The notes under the pieces were generated by a model. It was not told the origin of the DNA, did not search any database, and was given only the letters and a program-made list of their open reading frames with translations. This document shows, one piece after another, positions 1 through 6,374 of a stretch of 21,930 nucleotides of DNA. The stretch covers positions 1 through 21,930 of the forward strand of contig JALHTP010000326.1 of assembly GCA_022865725.1 (NCBI GenBank), in the 5' to 3' direction. A program made the position numbers and the translations under genes. The number at the start of each line of letters is the position of its first letter. Within the stretch, counting starts at the first letter, position 1. This stretch comes from Methyloceanibacter sp. Its GTDB lineage: Bacteria; Pseudomonadota; Alphaproteobacteria; Rhizobiales; Methyloligellaceae.

Positions 1-932
1 CCCACGGTAAGCACGCCGTGCGTGACATCGCGCGCCGCGAGCAGCATGCAGACGACGGTGCCGAGGGTGAAGATCACCGCCTGCCCGGTATTGAGCACGC
101 CGAGCGAGCTATAGGTGCGGATGGCCGCCTTCTCGTAGCGCGCCATGGAGGAATCGAATCTCCGCGCCTCGAGCTCCTCATTGCCGAAATATTTCACCGT
201 CTCGTAGTTGAGCAGGCTGTCGACCGCCTTGGAATGCGCCTCGGTGTCGGATTCGTTCATGTCGCGGCGGATGGAAATGCGCCGCTCGCTGGCCCAGAAG
301 GTGAACCACACATAGAGCCCGACGGTGGCGAGCACGACCACCACGTAGATCCAGCCGAAATACCAGGCGACGAGGCCGCAGATCATGACCAGCTCGACCG
401 CGGTCGGGATCGAGTTGAGGATCGCCATGCGCACGATGGTGTCGACGCCATTGACGCCGCGCTCGATGACGCGGCTTAGGCCCCCGGTGCGGCGCTCCAG
501 ATGGAAGCGCAAGGAAAGCGCATGCAGATGCCGGAAGGTGCGGTTGGCGAGCTCGCGCACCGCGTGCTGGGCGACCACGGTGAACCATACGTCGCGGAAT
601 TGCGCGAACAGCACCATCAGCACCCGGCCCACGCCGTAAGCGACGATGAGCATGGCAGGCACCGCCGCAAGCCCGAAGGCGGAAAGCCCGGCGATCTCGC
701 CTGGGCTCGCCTCGCCGGTGAGGAGGTCAACCACCCCCTTGTAGGCGATGGGAACGGCAAGGGTGATGACCTTGGCGACCAGAAGCGCAAGTAGCGCAAA
801 GACCACGCGCCAGCGGAGGTCGGGCCGGTTGGCCGGCCAAACATAAGGGAGCAGCTCGCGCAAGACGCTCCAATGCCCCGTCCGCGCCTGAAGCACGGCG
901 TCGCTTCTCGATTGCGGCAGCCGGTCCTGCAT
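1..932 (-). CDS. ABC exporter, Atm1/heavy-metal type, permease part (C-terminus cut by window edge)
   Basis: About 310 residues are visible, read from an ATG at 932 with GAGAAG about eight bases upstream; the frame stays open to base 1. The protein begins MQDRLPQSRSDAVLQ and then shows a hydrophobic six-helix ABC exporter core, with segments such as VVFALLALLVAKVITLAV, and the loop KAVDSLLNYETVKYFGNE. That loop, and the later IRTYSSLGVLNTGQAVIF stretch, are typical of the Atm1/ABCB7 (heavy-metal or Fe-S related) exporter family. The ATP-binding half, with Walker A and B, would lie left of base 1 and is not seen. Atm1 family members export glutathione-linked sulfur or metal conjugates across the inner membrane; the substrate here is inferred from family only. 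The gene lies downstream of the LysM-protein gene on the same strand, with a terminator hairpin between them. Confidence 0.88.
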   Translation of the reverse strand, partial: MQDRLPQSRSDAVLQARTGHWSVLRELLPYVWPANRPDLRWRVVFALLALLVAKVITLAVPIAYKGVVDLLTGEASPGEIAGLSAFGLAAVPAMLIVAYGVGRVLMVLFAQFRDVWFTVVAQHAVRELANRTFRHLHALSLRFHLERRTGGLSRVIERGVNGVDTIVRMAILNSIPTAVELVMICGLVAWYFGWIYVVVVLATVGLYVWFTFWASERRISIRRDMNESDTEAHSKAVDSLLNYETVKYFGNEELEARRFDSSMARYEKAAIRTYSSLGVLNTGQAVIFTLGTVVCMLLAARDVTHGVLTV

Positions 933-970
933 GAAAGATCGCTTCTCTTCGGCGCGATTTTCCGCGCGGC

Positions 971-997
971 AAAAAGGGCAGCGACCGGGCGCTGCCC
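971..997 (-). terminator. intrinsic terminator after the LysM gene
   Basis: On the minus strand GGGCAGCG (997-990 side) pairs perfectly over eight bases with CGCTGCCC across a six-base loop, followed directly by TTTTT (971-975). It lies between the stop of the LysM gene (1042) and the start of the ABC exporter (932), so it most likely ends LysM transcription. A promoter-like sequence just upstream (1008-1036) leaves open a leader or attenuator role. Confidence 0.8.
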
Positions 998-1007
998 CTA
1001 TGACAGC

Positions 1008-1036
1008 TATATAGGCTCCCCCCGCGCCCACGCCAA
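1008..1036 (-). promoter_or_regulatory. possible promoter for the ABC exporter
   Basis: Minus strand TTGGCG (1031-1036), a 17-base spacer and TATATA (1008-1013). Transcription would start near 1001, immediately before the terminator-like hairpin at 971-997. The boxes are only a by-eye match. The same 11-mer GCTATATAGGC recurs upstream of the DAHP synthase gene (14719-14729). Confidence 0.35.
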
Positions 1037-1041
1037 GCGCG

Positions 1042-2373
1042 TCAGGGCTTGGGCAGCGTCACCTCTTGTTGCGGGTGAATGAGGTTCGGATTGTGGATCA
1101 CCTTGCGGTTATCCTGGAAGATCGAAGTATAGCGCGAGCCGCCACCGAGATAGCGCTTGGCGATGGCCCATAACGTATCGCCGCGGCGGATCACATAGGT
1201 CTTGGCGTCGGCAAGGGCTTGCTGCGCCGCTGCCACCTGAGAGGCGGGACTTGACGGCGTTCCCGGCTCGGCGGCCACGACCGGCGCCTTGGGCGGTTCG
1301 GGCTTCGGCTCCACGCGCTCGATGGTGACAACCGCCCGCCCGCTAAGCCCCGTCGCCGCGTCAACGCGCTCGGCGCGGAAGCTATGCTGCCCCATGCCGA
1401 GCTTCTTCTTGGCCTCGACGCGCCATTGGCCGTCGCGATCGGCACGCACTTCGGCGAGCGGCTGATTGTCGTAATAAACGGTGACCTTCGTCCCCGGATC
1501 GGCCGTGCCGGAGAGCGTGACGGTGCCCGTCGCAGGCCCTAAATCCTCATAGTCGACGGTCTTGAACACGAGCGTCGGCCGGGGCGCCGGAGCCGCGCTC
1601 CCCTCGGTCCTCGCTACGGCTCGCGGCCCGGTGTCGGCCGGCGCTTGCTCAGCCCGCGCCACCTCCTGCGCGTCCGCCTCTCCTCCAGCCTTCTCCGCCG
1701 GAGCGGCCTCAGGCTTTGCAGATGCAGGCGCTGCGGCTTCAGGCGCCGGCGCAATCTCCGCTGGCGCGGACGCCGTCGTTTCTGGCTTGGGCTCGGTTGG
1801 TTTGGGTTCGGGCGCCTTGGCTGTGGCCTCAACGCTTGTGGGCGCACTTGCCTTTTTCGCATCCGCGCCCACCTCGACGCGCACGGAGTCTTGCGAGGAC
1901 AGCGCGCGTGTCCCGTCGGGCGAAGTGATCTTCAAGGAGAGCGCATGATCGCCCGCTTCAAGCGGCTTCTCCAAGACGACGCTCCACTCGCCCTGAAGAT
2001 CGGCTTTGGCCTCGGCCACTTTGGTGCCGCCGCTTTGGACGCTGACCTTCCAGCCCGGCGCGGCGCGGCCCGCGATCACGCCCTCGCCGTTCGCCTCGAT
2101 GACGACGACGTCGAAAGTCGGCACGGAGGTCGGCTCTGCCGGGGGCTTCAGCGCGCCGGCCGCATCGGCTTGCGGCTTCACGGGCTCCACGGCAGGAACG
2201 GCGGCGGCTTCAGGCTCCTCCACCGGGCTCGCATCGCCCGCGCCGGCCACATTACCCTGCTCAACGGACGGTGGCGCGAAAAACCCCTGCCCAGTCAGAA
2301 AAAGTCCCAACACGGCGCCGAGGCCAACAGCCGCCACGGCTGCAATGATGACGATGAACTTCCTGCCGATCAT
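1042..2373 (-). CDS. membrane-anchored protein with two Ig-like modules and a C-terminal LysM domain
   Basis: 443 residues, ATG at 2373 with AAGGA about ten bases upstream. Residues 5-27 form one hydrophobic segment with no clear cleavage site, so it is probably an inner-membrane anchor with the rest in the periplasm. Residues 84-169 and 268-354 look like bacterial Ig-like modules (VIAGRAAPGWKVSV; VTLSGTADPGTKVTVYYDNQ). They are joined by a long Ala/Pro/Glu/Lys-rich linker (about 170-265). Residues 392-441 are a LysM domain (TYVIRRGDTLWAIAKRYLG), which in general binds peptidoglycan. Similar Ig-LysM proteins are common in Rhizobiales, but no cellular role is assigned here. The second Ig module is clearly related to the protein encoded just upstream (2452-2970), and the two N-termini also match. 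Confidence 0.9.
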   Translation of the reverse strand: MIGRKFIVIIAAVAAVGLGAVLGLFLTGQGFFAPPSVEQGNVAGAGDASPVEEPEAAAVPAVEPVKPQADAAGALKPPAEPTSVPTFDVVVIEANGEGVIAGRAAPGWKVSVQSGGTKVAEAKADLQGEWSVVLEKPLEAGDHALSLKITSPDGTRALSSQDSVRVEVGADAKKASAPTSVEATAKAPEPKPTEPKPETTASAPAEIAPAPEAAAPASAKPEAAPAEKAGGEADAQEVARAEQAPADTGPRAVARTEGSAAPAPRPTLVFKTVDYEDLGPATGTVTLSGTADPGTKVTVYYDNQPLAEVRADRDGQWRVEAKKKLGMGQHSFRAERVDAATGLSGRAVVTIERVEPKPEPPKAPVVAAEPGTPSSPASQVAAAQQALADAKTYVIRRGDTLWAIAKRYLGGGSRYTSIFQDNRKVIHNPNLIHPQQEVTLPKP

Positions 2374-2381
2374 CCGTCATT

Positions 2382-2437
2382 CCTTGGGCGACGCATTTTG
2401 TCTTGGTCGACGCGCTCGCCTTGGGCGACGCGTTTTG
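2382..2437. repeat. short imperfect tandem repeat between the two Ig-protein genes
   Basis: CCTTGGGCGACGCATTTTG at 2382-2400 recurs at 2419-2437 with one change (18 of 19 bases). A weaker copy, TCTTGGTCGACGCG, sits between them at 2401-2414, giving three units with an 18-19 base step. The array fills most of the 78-base gap upstream of the LysM gene. It may be replication slippage or clustered binding sites; nothing in the sequence decides this. Confidence 0.6.
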
Positions 2438-2451
2438 CGTTCCTCCGCCGC

Positions 2452-2970
2452 TTAAGGTGTCGCTGCCTTAGGCGTCGGTGGCTCCGCCGGTGCGGCGTGC
2501 TGTTCGTCAGGCGGCTGCTTGGCGCGCTGGAACTGGACGACCGCGCGAGCGGCTACCATTTTCGTGTCCGCGTCATATTGATCCGCGCGGAATGTGTGCC
2601 GGCTGTTGCCGAGCTTCATCTCGCCTTCGACCGTCCAGTTGCCGCCGTCATCGGGGCTGACCTTGGCGAAGGGCTCATCGTCCAGGAAGATATAGAGCTC
2701 CTTCCCGGGCAGTGCGATCCCCGCAATCTTCAACTTGCCGGCCCCGCCGTCACCATCCTCATAGTCGACCGTGTTTAGCCGGATCGGCGACTTCGGCGGA
2801 TGGTCGTAGTCATTGCTTCCCGGACCCGCATCCGGTGCAGTCCCCTGCTTCTCGATGAGGCTCTGGTCTCCAGGCACGCTCTCAACGGCCTGCGCAGACT
2901 TCGCATAGAGCGAAGCCGTGCCCGCAGCCACGAGGACTGCCATGATGGTGATATATTTGCTGCCGATCAT
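2452..2970 (-). CDS. secreted single Ig-like module protein, paralogue of the LysM protein
   Basis: 172 residues, ATG at 2970 with GAAGGA about ten bases upstream. Residues 1-28 look like a cleavable signal peptide ending AKSAQA, so the mature protein should be periplasmic. Residues 65-149 hold one Ig-like module that aligns along its whole length with residues 270-352 of the downstream LysM protein (NTVDYEDGDGGAG against KTVDYEDLGPATG; KLGNSRHTFRADQYDA against KLGMGQHSFRAERVDA). The N-termini, MIGSKYITIM and MIGRKFIVII, also match. The C-terminus is a short Pro/Ala tail and there is no LysM domain. It lies 78 bases upstream of the LysM gene on the same strand, probably one operon. Function unknown; a shared envelope role is inferred. 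Confidence 0.85.
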   Translation of the reverse strand: MIGSKYITIMAVLVAAGTASLYAKSAQAVESVPGDQSLIEKQGTAPDAGPGSNDYDHPPKSPIRLNTVDYEDGDGGAGKLKIAGIALPGKELYIFLDDEPFAKVSPDDGGNWTVEGEMKLGNSRHTFRADQYDADTKMVAARAVVQFQRAKQPPDEQHAAPAEPPTPKAATP

Positions 2971-3006
2971 TCTTTAGTTTCCTTCGCCGAGGCTCAAGAT
3001 CATCTC

Positions 3007-3036
3007 TATACGGCGCCCAAGGCAAAAAAACGTCAA
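3007..3036 (-). promoter_or_regulatory. possible promoter for the Ig/LysM gene pair
   Basis: Minus strand TTGACG (3031-3036), an 18-base spacer and CGTATA (3007-3012), 37 bases upstream of the ATG at 2970. The -35 box is a good alphaproteobacterial match; the -10 is moderate. A TATAGA with 20-base spacing overlaps it. By-eye call. Confidence 0.4.
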
Positions 3037-3112
3037 ACCGCGCCGAATTCGGCAGGAACCTAGCCGATTGAGCCATTTCCCGCCACCCGATTGGCGCAAG
3101 CCCGGCCTTTTC

Positions 3113-3141
3113 TTGACGCGCGCCGGAGCCGGGTGGCAGAT
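3113..3141 (+). promoter_or_regulatory. possible promoter for the LOG gene
   Basis: TTGACG (3113-3118), a 17-base spacer and GCAGAT (3136-3141). The -10 match is weak. If used, transcription would begin at or next to the ATG at 3148, which has no SD in front of it, so the message could be leaderless. Confidence 0.3.
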
Positions 3142-3147
3142 GACCCC

Positions 3148-3774
3148 ATGAACGACACGCAATTCACCTCAGGCCTACAAAGCATTTGCGTCTATTGCGG
3201 CTCCGGCCCGGGCGAGAATCCCGCTTATGCGGAGGCCGCGCGCGCCTTCGGCAACATCCTGGCCGCCTCGCGCATCGCGCTCGTCTATGGCGGCGGCAGC
3301 CTCGGCCTCATGGGCGAGGTCGCCCGCTCGGTGCTCCAGCATGGTGGCCACGTCACCGGCATCATCCCGGGCTTCCTGAGCGAGCGGGAGCACATGCTGA
3401 TCGAGGCTCAGGAACTCATCGTCGTCGACGACATGCATCAGAGGAAGCAACTGATGTTCGCAAAATCGGACGCCTTCGTGGCGCTTCCCGGCGGGCTTGG
3501 CACGCTCGAGGAATTCGTCGAGCAGCTCACCTGGTCGCAGCTCGGCCGGCACGCGAAGCCGATCGTGCTCGCCAATATCGACGGCTTCTGGAACCCGCTC
3601 CTCGTTCTCTTTGAAAGGATGAGCGCCGAGGCCTTCATCCGCCCCGGGCTCGAGCTGAACGTGCTCGTGATCGATCGGGTCGAAAAGATCATTCCCGCCA
3701 TCGAGAAGGCGCTGGCCCCCTACCCGGCCGCGAGCGACGCGCAAGCCGAGGCGGAAGTCTCGGCGAAGTTCTGA
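3148..3774 (+). CDS. LOG family protein (TIGR00730 type nucleoside-monophosphate phosphoribohydrolase)
   Basis: 208 residues from ATG 3148. An upstream in-frame start at 3091 would add 19 residues without family resemblance and would sit before the likely promoter, so 3148 is preferred. The Rossmann-like fold is shown by SICVYCGSGPGENPAY near the start, GGGSLGLMG at 48-56, the RK pair at 99-100 and the signature PGGLGTLEE at 114-122. LOG proteins cleave the N-glycosidic bond of nucleoside 5'-monophosphates; the plant members release active cytokinins and bacterial members act on AMP or cytokinin nucleotides. The cytoplasmic substrate here is not known. Length fits the family (about 190-210). 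The gene is convergent with the membrane protein at 3791, with 16 bases between the stops. Confidence 0.92.
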   Translation: MNDTQFTSGLQSICVYCGSGPGENPAYAEAARAFGNILAASRIALVYGGGSLGLMGEVARSVLQHGGHVTGIIPGFLSEREHMLIEAQELIVVDDMHQRKQLMFAKSDAFVALPGGLGTLEEFVEQLTWSQLGRHAKPIVLANIDGFWNPLLVLFERMSAEAFIRPGLELNVLVIDRVEKIIPAIEKALAPYPAASDAQAEAEVSAKF

Positions 3775-3790
3775 GTCGCGCTTCTCCGTC

Positions 3791-4531
3791 TCAATCGTAG
3801 CCGTTCCACGCAGCGTGCCCGCCATAGGCCGCCTTGCCGTCACGCGTGACGCCGACACAGAACCGTGTCGTATGCGCGTGCCGGAACACGTCCTCATAGG
3901 CGATGTAGCCCACCACGAAGAACGGGGCGGCGACTTCCGATCTGAAGATCGTTGCCGGGCTGAACAGCTTCTCGGGCTCCAGGATCTCGTTGGTGACGGT
4001 CCGCTTCGCCTCGTCATAGGCGGGAGTACGCCCGCGCGGTTCCTGGGCCACGAACTCGACCACCCAGCCGCGGATCACGGCCGGCGTCTTGCCGTAATTC
4101 TGCATGGCGAGCCGCACGGTGGCCTGGTCGTGCAGGAGGAAAAGGTCCGTCGGTCCGCCGAAGACATAAGCCCGCTCGACCGCGGGAATGTGCTCGGCGG
4201 CAACCCTTGCGGCTTTGACGGCGTGCCTCGTGTTCCACCAAAGCAGCAGCGTGGAGAGCGCAAGCAGCGCGGTGAAGGTGACGACGGCGCGCTCGGTCGA
4301 GCCGAAGGCCAGTTCCCCCAGACGGCAGGCGTAGAGGCCGAGCCCTCCGCCCCAGCTCGCCGTGCAGCGATCGCCGTCGCTGCCCTCTTGCCCGGGCGCG
4401 ATCTCGCCGGAGCCGATCGCATGGCCCCCGGTGTCGTTGTCGGTCACCTCATAATTGCCATGCTGGCCGGCCTGCGGGAAGGCGGGCGAGGACCAGAAAA
4501 GCAGCAAAAAAGCGACAGCAAGCCCCCGCAT
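3791..4531 (-). CDS. signal-peptide and single-helix membrane protein of unknown function
   Basis: 246 residues from ATG 4531. A TTG at 4567 would add 12 residues in front of the signal sequence and lies upstream of the likely transcription start, so ATG 4531 is chosen. Residues 1-21 look like a signal peptide (LAVAFLLLFWSSPAFPQA). Residues 22-80 form a polar, Gly-rich region with two cysteines (56 and 69). Residues 82-99 are a transmembrane helix (VVTFTALLALSTLLLWW). The remaining 145 residues begin with AVKAARVAAEHIPAVERAYV. The pattern of one helix followed by a 'VERAYVF' soluble domain recurs in uncharacterised proteobacterial membrane proteins; I know no function for it. It stands alone between the LOG gene and cimA. 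Confidence 0.75.
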   Translation of the reverse strand: MRGLAVAFLLLFWSSPAFPQAGQHGNYEVTDNDTGGHAIGSGEIAPGQEGSDGDRCTASWGGGLGLYACRLGELAFGSTERAVVTFTALLALSTLLLWWNTRHAVKAARVAAEHIPAVERAYVFGGPTDLFLLHDQATVRLAMQNYGKTPAVIRGWVVEFVAQEPRGRTPAYDEAKRTVTNEILEPEKLFSPATIFRSEVAAPFFVVGYIAYEDVFRHAHTTRFCVGVTRDGKAAYGGHAAWNGYD

Positions 4532-4569
4532 CGCGCCCCACGGCTCCCAATTCCTTCGCGGCCGCAATT

Positions 4570-4575
4570 CTTATA
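4570..4575 (-). promoter_or_regulatory. possible -10 box for the unknown membrane-protein gene
   Basis: TATAAG on the minus strand, 38 bases upstream of ATG 4531. No good -35 is seen at 16-18 bases (AGGTTG at best). GAAGGA lies between this box and the start codon. Confidence 0.3.
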
Positions 4576-4644
4576 GCGGAAATTCAACGCGGCAACCTAA
4601 AGCGGAATGGGGCCCGGCTTATTCTGCGACAGGCCCTGGGCGGC

Positions 4645-6246
4645 CTAGGGCGCGGGCGCCCCGTCGCGGATCAGCTTGTAATTGATGGAATCGAGCAGCG
4701 CGGCGAAGGAGGCATCGACGATATTCGGCGAGACGCCCACCGTGAACCAGCGGTTCCCCACCCCGTCGCGGCTCTCGATCAGGACCCGGGTGACGGCGTC
4801 GGTGCCCCCGGTGAGGATGCGCACCTTGTAATCGACGAGGTCGAGATCCTGGATGAAGCTTTGATAGCGGCCGAGATCCTTCCTGAGCGCATTGTCGAGC
4901 GCGTTCACCGGGCCGTTGCCCTCGCCGACCGACATCACCGTCTGGCCGTCGATGCTCACCTTGACGGTCGCCTCCGACACGGTGACGAGGTCGCCTTGGG
5001 CGTTGTGCCGACGCTCGACCAGGACGCGGAACGAATCCACCTCGAAGAATTGCGGCACATTGCCGAGTACGCGCCTTGCCAGCAGCTCGAAGGAGGCCTC
5101 CGCCGCCTCGTAGGCATAGCCTTCCGCCTCGCGCTGCTTCACCTGATCGAGCAGGCGCGCGATGCGCGGATCGTCCTTAGGGATGGCGATGCCGATGCGC
5201 TCGAGCTCGGCCAGGATATTGGAGCGGCCGCCCTGGTCCGAGACGAGCAGCCTGCGCCGGTTGCCGATCGCCTCCGGCGGGATATGCTCATAGGTGCGCG
5301 GGTCCTTCTGCACGGCCGAGACATGGATGCCGCCTTTATGCGCGAAGGCCGACTCGCCCACATAGGGCGCGTGCCGGTTCGGCGACCGGTTCAAGACCTC
5401 GTCGAGGACGCGCGAGGCATGCGTCAGCGTCCTGAGCTTCTCCGGCGTGACACCGGTCTCGAAGCGCTCGGCATAGTCCGATTTCAGCATCAAGGTCGGG
5501 ATGATCGAGGTGAGGTTGGCGTTGCCACAACGCTCGCCGAGGCCGTTCAGCGTGCCCTGAATCTGGCGCGCGCCGGCGCGGACCGCGGCCAGCGAGTTCG
5601 CCACGCCGTTATCGGTGTCGTTATGCACATGGATGCCGAGATGATCGCCCGGGATCTGTTTGACCACCTCGCGCACGATCGCCTCGATCTCCTCAGGCAG
5701 CGTGCCGCCATTGGTGTCGCAGAGCACCACCCAGCGCGCGCCAGCCGCATAAGCGGTCTTGGCGCAGAGAAGCGCGTAATCGGGATTGGCCTTGTAGCCG
5801 TCGAAGAAATGCTCGCAGTCGATGAGCGCCTCGCGACCCGATGCGACGACGACCTCGGTCGACTCCTTGATGCCGGCGAGATTCTCCTCGAGGCTGATGC
5901 CCAGCGCCACATCCACATGGAAGTCCCAGGTTTTGGCGACGAGGCAGATGGCGCTCGTTTTGGCGGCGAGCAGCGCCTGGAAGCCCGGATCGTTGGCGAT
6001 GGAGCGGCCGGACCGCTTGGTCATGCCGAAGGCGGTCAGCTTGGCGTGGCCGAGCGGCTTCGCCTCGGCGAAGAGCCGCGTATCGGTCGGGTTGGCGCCG
6101 GGATAGCCCGCCTCGATATAGTCCAGCCCGAGCGCGTCGAGCTGCTGCGCGATCAGCCATTTGTCCTCGACCGAGAAGTCGACGCCATGGGTCTGCGCGC
6201 CGTCGCGGAGCGTCGTGTCGTAAAGCGAGATACGTTCGCGGGCCAT
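4645..6246 (-). CDS. cimA: citramalate synthase
   Basis: 533 residues, ATG 6246 with GAGAAG about eight bases upstream. The enzyme condenses pyruvate and acetyl-CoA to (R)-citramalate, the threonine-independent entry to isoleucine synthesis. The catalytic HMGL-like barrel carries DTTLRDG at 10-16, metal-binding HVHND at 206-210 and GLGERCGNANL at 235-245. A LeuA-type regulatory dimerisation domain follows at roughly 400-530 (VSEATVKVSIDGQ, GNGPVNALDNALRK), which in this family binds isoleucine. The length, and the N-terminus RISLYDTTLRDGAQT, fit the TIGR00977 type (CimA) rather than LeuA or homocitrate synthase. It is the last gene of a cysS-small membrane peptide-cimA set, eight bases after the small gene. 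No clear terminator follows. Confidence 0.95.
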   Translation of the reverse strand: MARERISLYDTTLRDGAQTHGVDFSVEDKWLIAQQLDALGLDYIEAGYPGANPTDTRLFAEAKPLGHAKLTAFGMTKRSGRSIANDPGFQALLAAKTSAICLVAKTWDFHVDVALGISLEENLAGIKESTEVVVASGREALIDCEHFFDGYKANPDYALLCAKTAYAAGARWVVLCDTNGGTLPEEIEAIVREVVKQIPGDHLGIHVHNDTDNGVANSLAAVRAGARQIQGTLNGLGERCGNANLTSIIPTLMLKSDYAERFETGVTPEKLRTLTHASRVLDEVLNRSPNRHAPYVGESAFAHKGGIHVSAVQKDPRTYEHIPPEAIGNRRRLLVSDQGGRSNILAELERIGIAIPKDDPRIARLLDQVKQREAEGYAYEAAEASFELLARRVLGNVPQFFEVDSFRVLVERRHNAQGDLVTVSEATVKVSIDGQTVMSVGEGNGPVNALDNALRKDLGRYQSFIQDLDLVDYKVRILTGGTDAVTRVLIESRDGVGNRWFTVGVSPNIVDASFAALLDSINYKLIRDGAPAP

Positions 6247-6254
6247 TGTCTTCT

Positions 6255-6374
6255 CTACACCACGCCGAACAGGAAATGCAGCGCCAGCAGGACGGCGAGT
6301 GCGAGCACCGCGAGCTTGATGGCGAGATAGACGCCATGCGATCCCTTGAACGGCGCGTCCTTAAGGAACTTCAT
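6255..6374 (-). CDS. 39-residue single-helix membrane peptide between cysS and cimA
   Basis: This short frame starts at an ATG (6374) that overlaps the cysS stop in the arrangement ATGA, and ends at TAG (6255). It encodes MKFLKDAPFKGSHGVYLAIK followed by a hydrophobic run, LAVLALAVLLALHFLF, ending GVV. A basic N-terminal part followed by one 16-20 residue hydrophobic helix predicts a small inner-membrane protein with the N-terminus inside. Upstream GGAGG in the cysS end (just before GTGGCGCG) could serve as its ribosome site, and the ATGA overlap suggests translational coupling. The cimA start follows eight bases later. I recognise no family. Positional coupling and clean composition argue it is real; a chance frame cannot be excluded. 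Confidence 0.7.
   Translation of the reverse strand: MKFLKDAPFKGSHGVYLAIKLAVLALAVLLALHFLFGVV

Noticed and set aside
1645..2778. Plus-strand Arg/Leu-rich open frame opposite the LysM and Ig genes
   Set aside because: Low-complexity shadow of the Ala/Pro linker; no start signal.
4861..6330. Long open frame (489 codons) on the plus strand opposite cimA
   Set aside because: It mirrors cimA codons; the product is Arg/Ala/Asp-rich with no motif. Antisense frames of this length are usual in high-GC genes.
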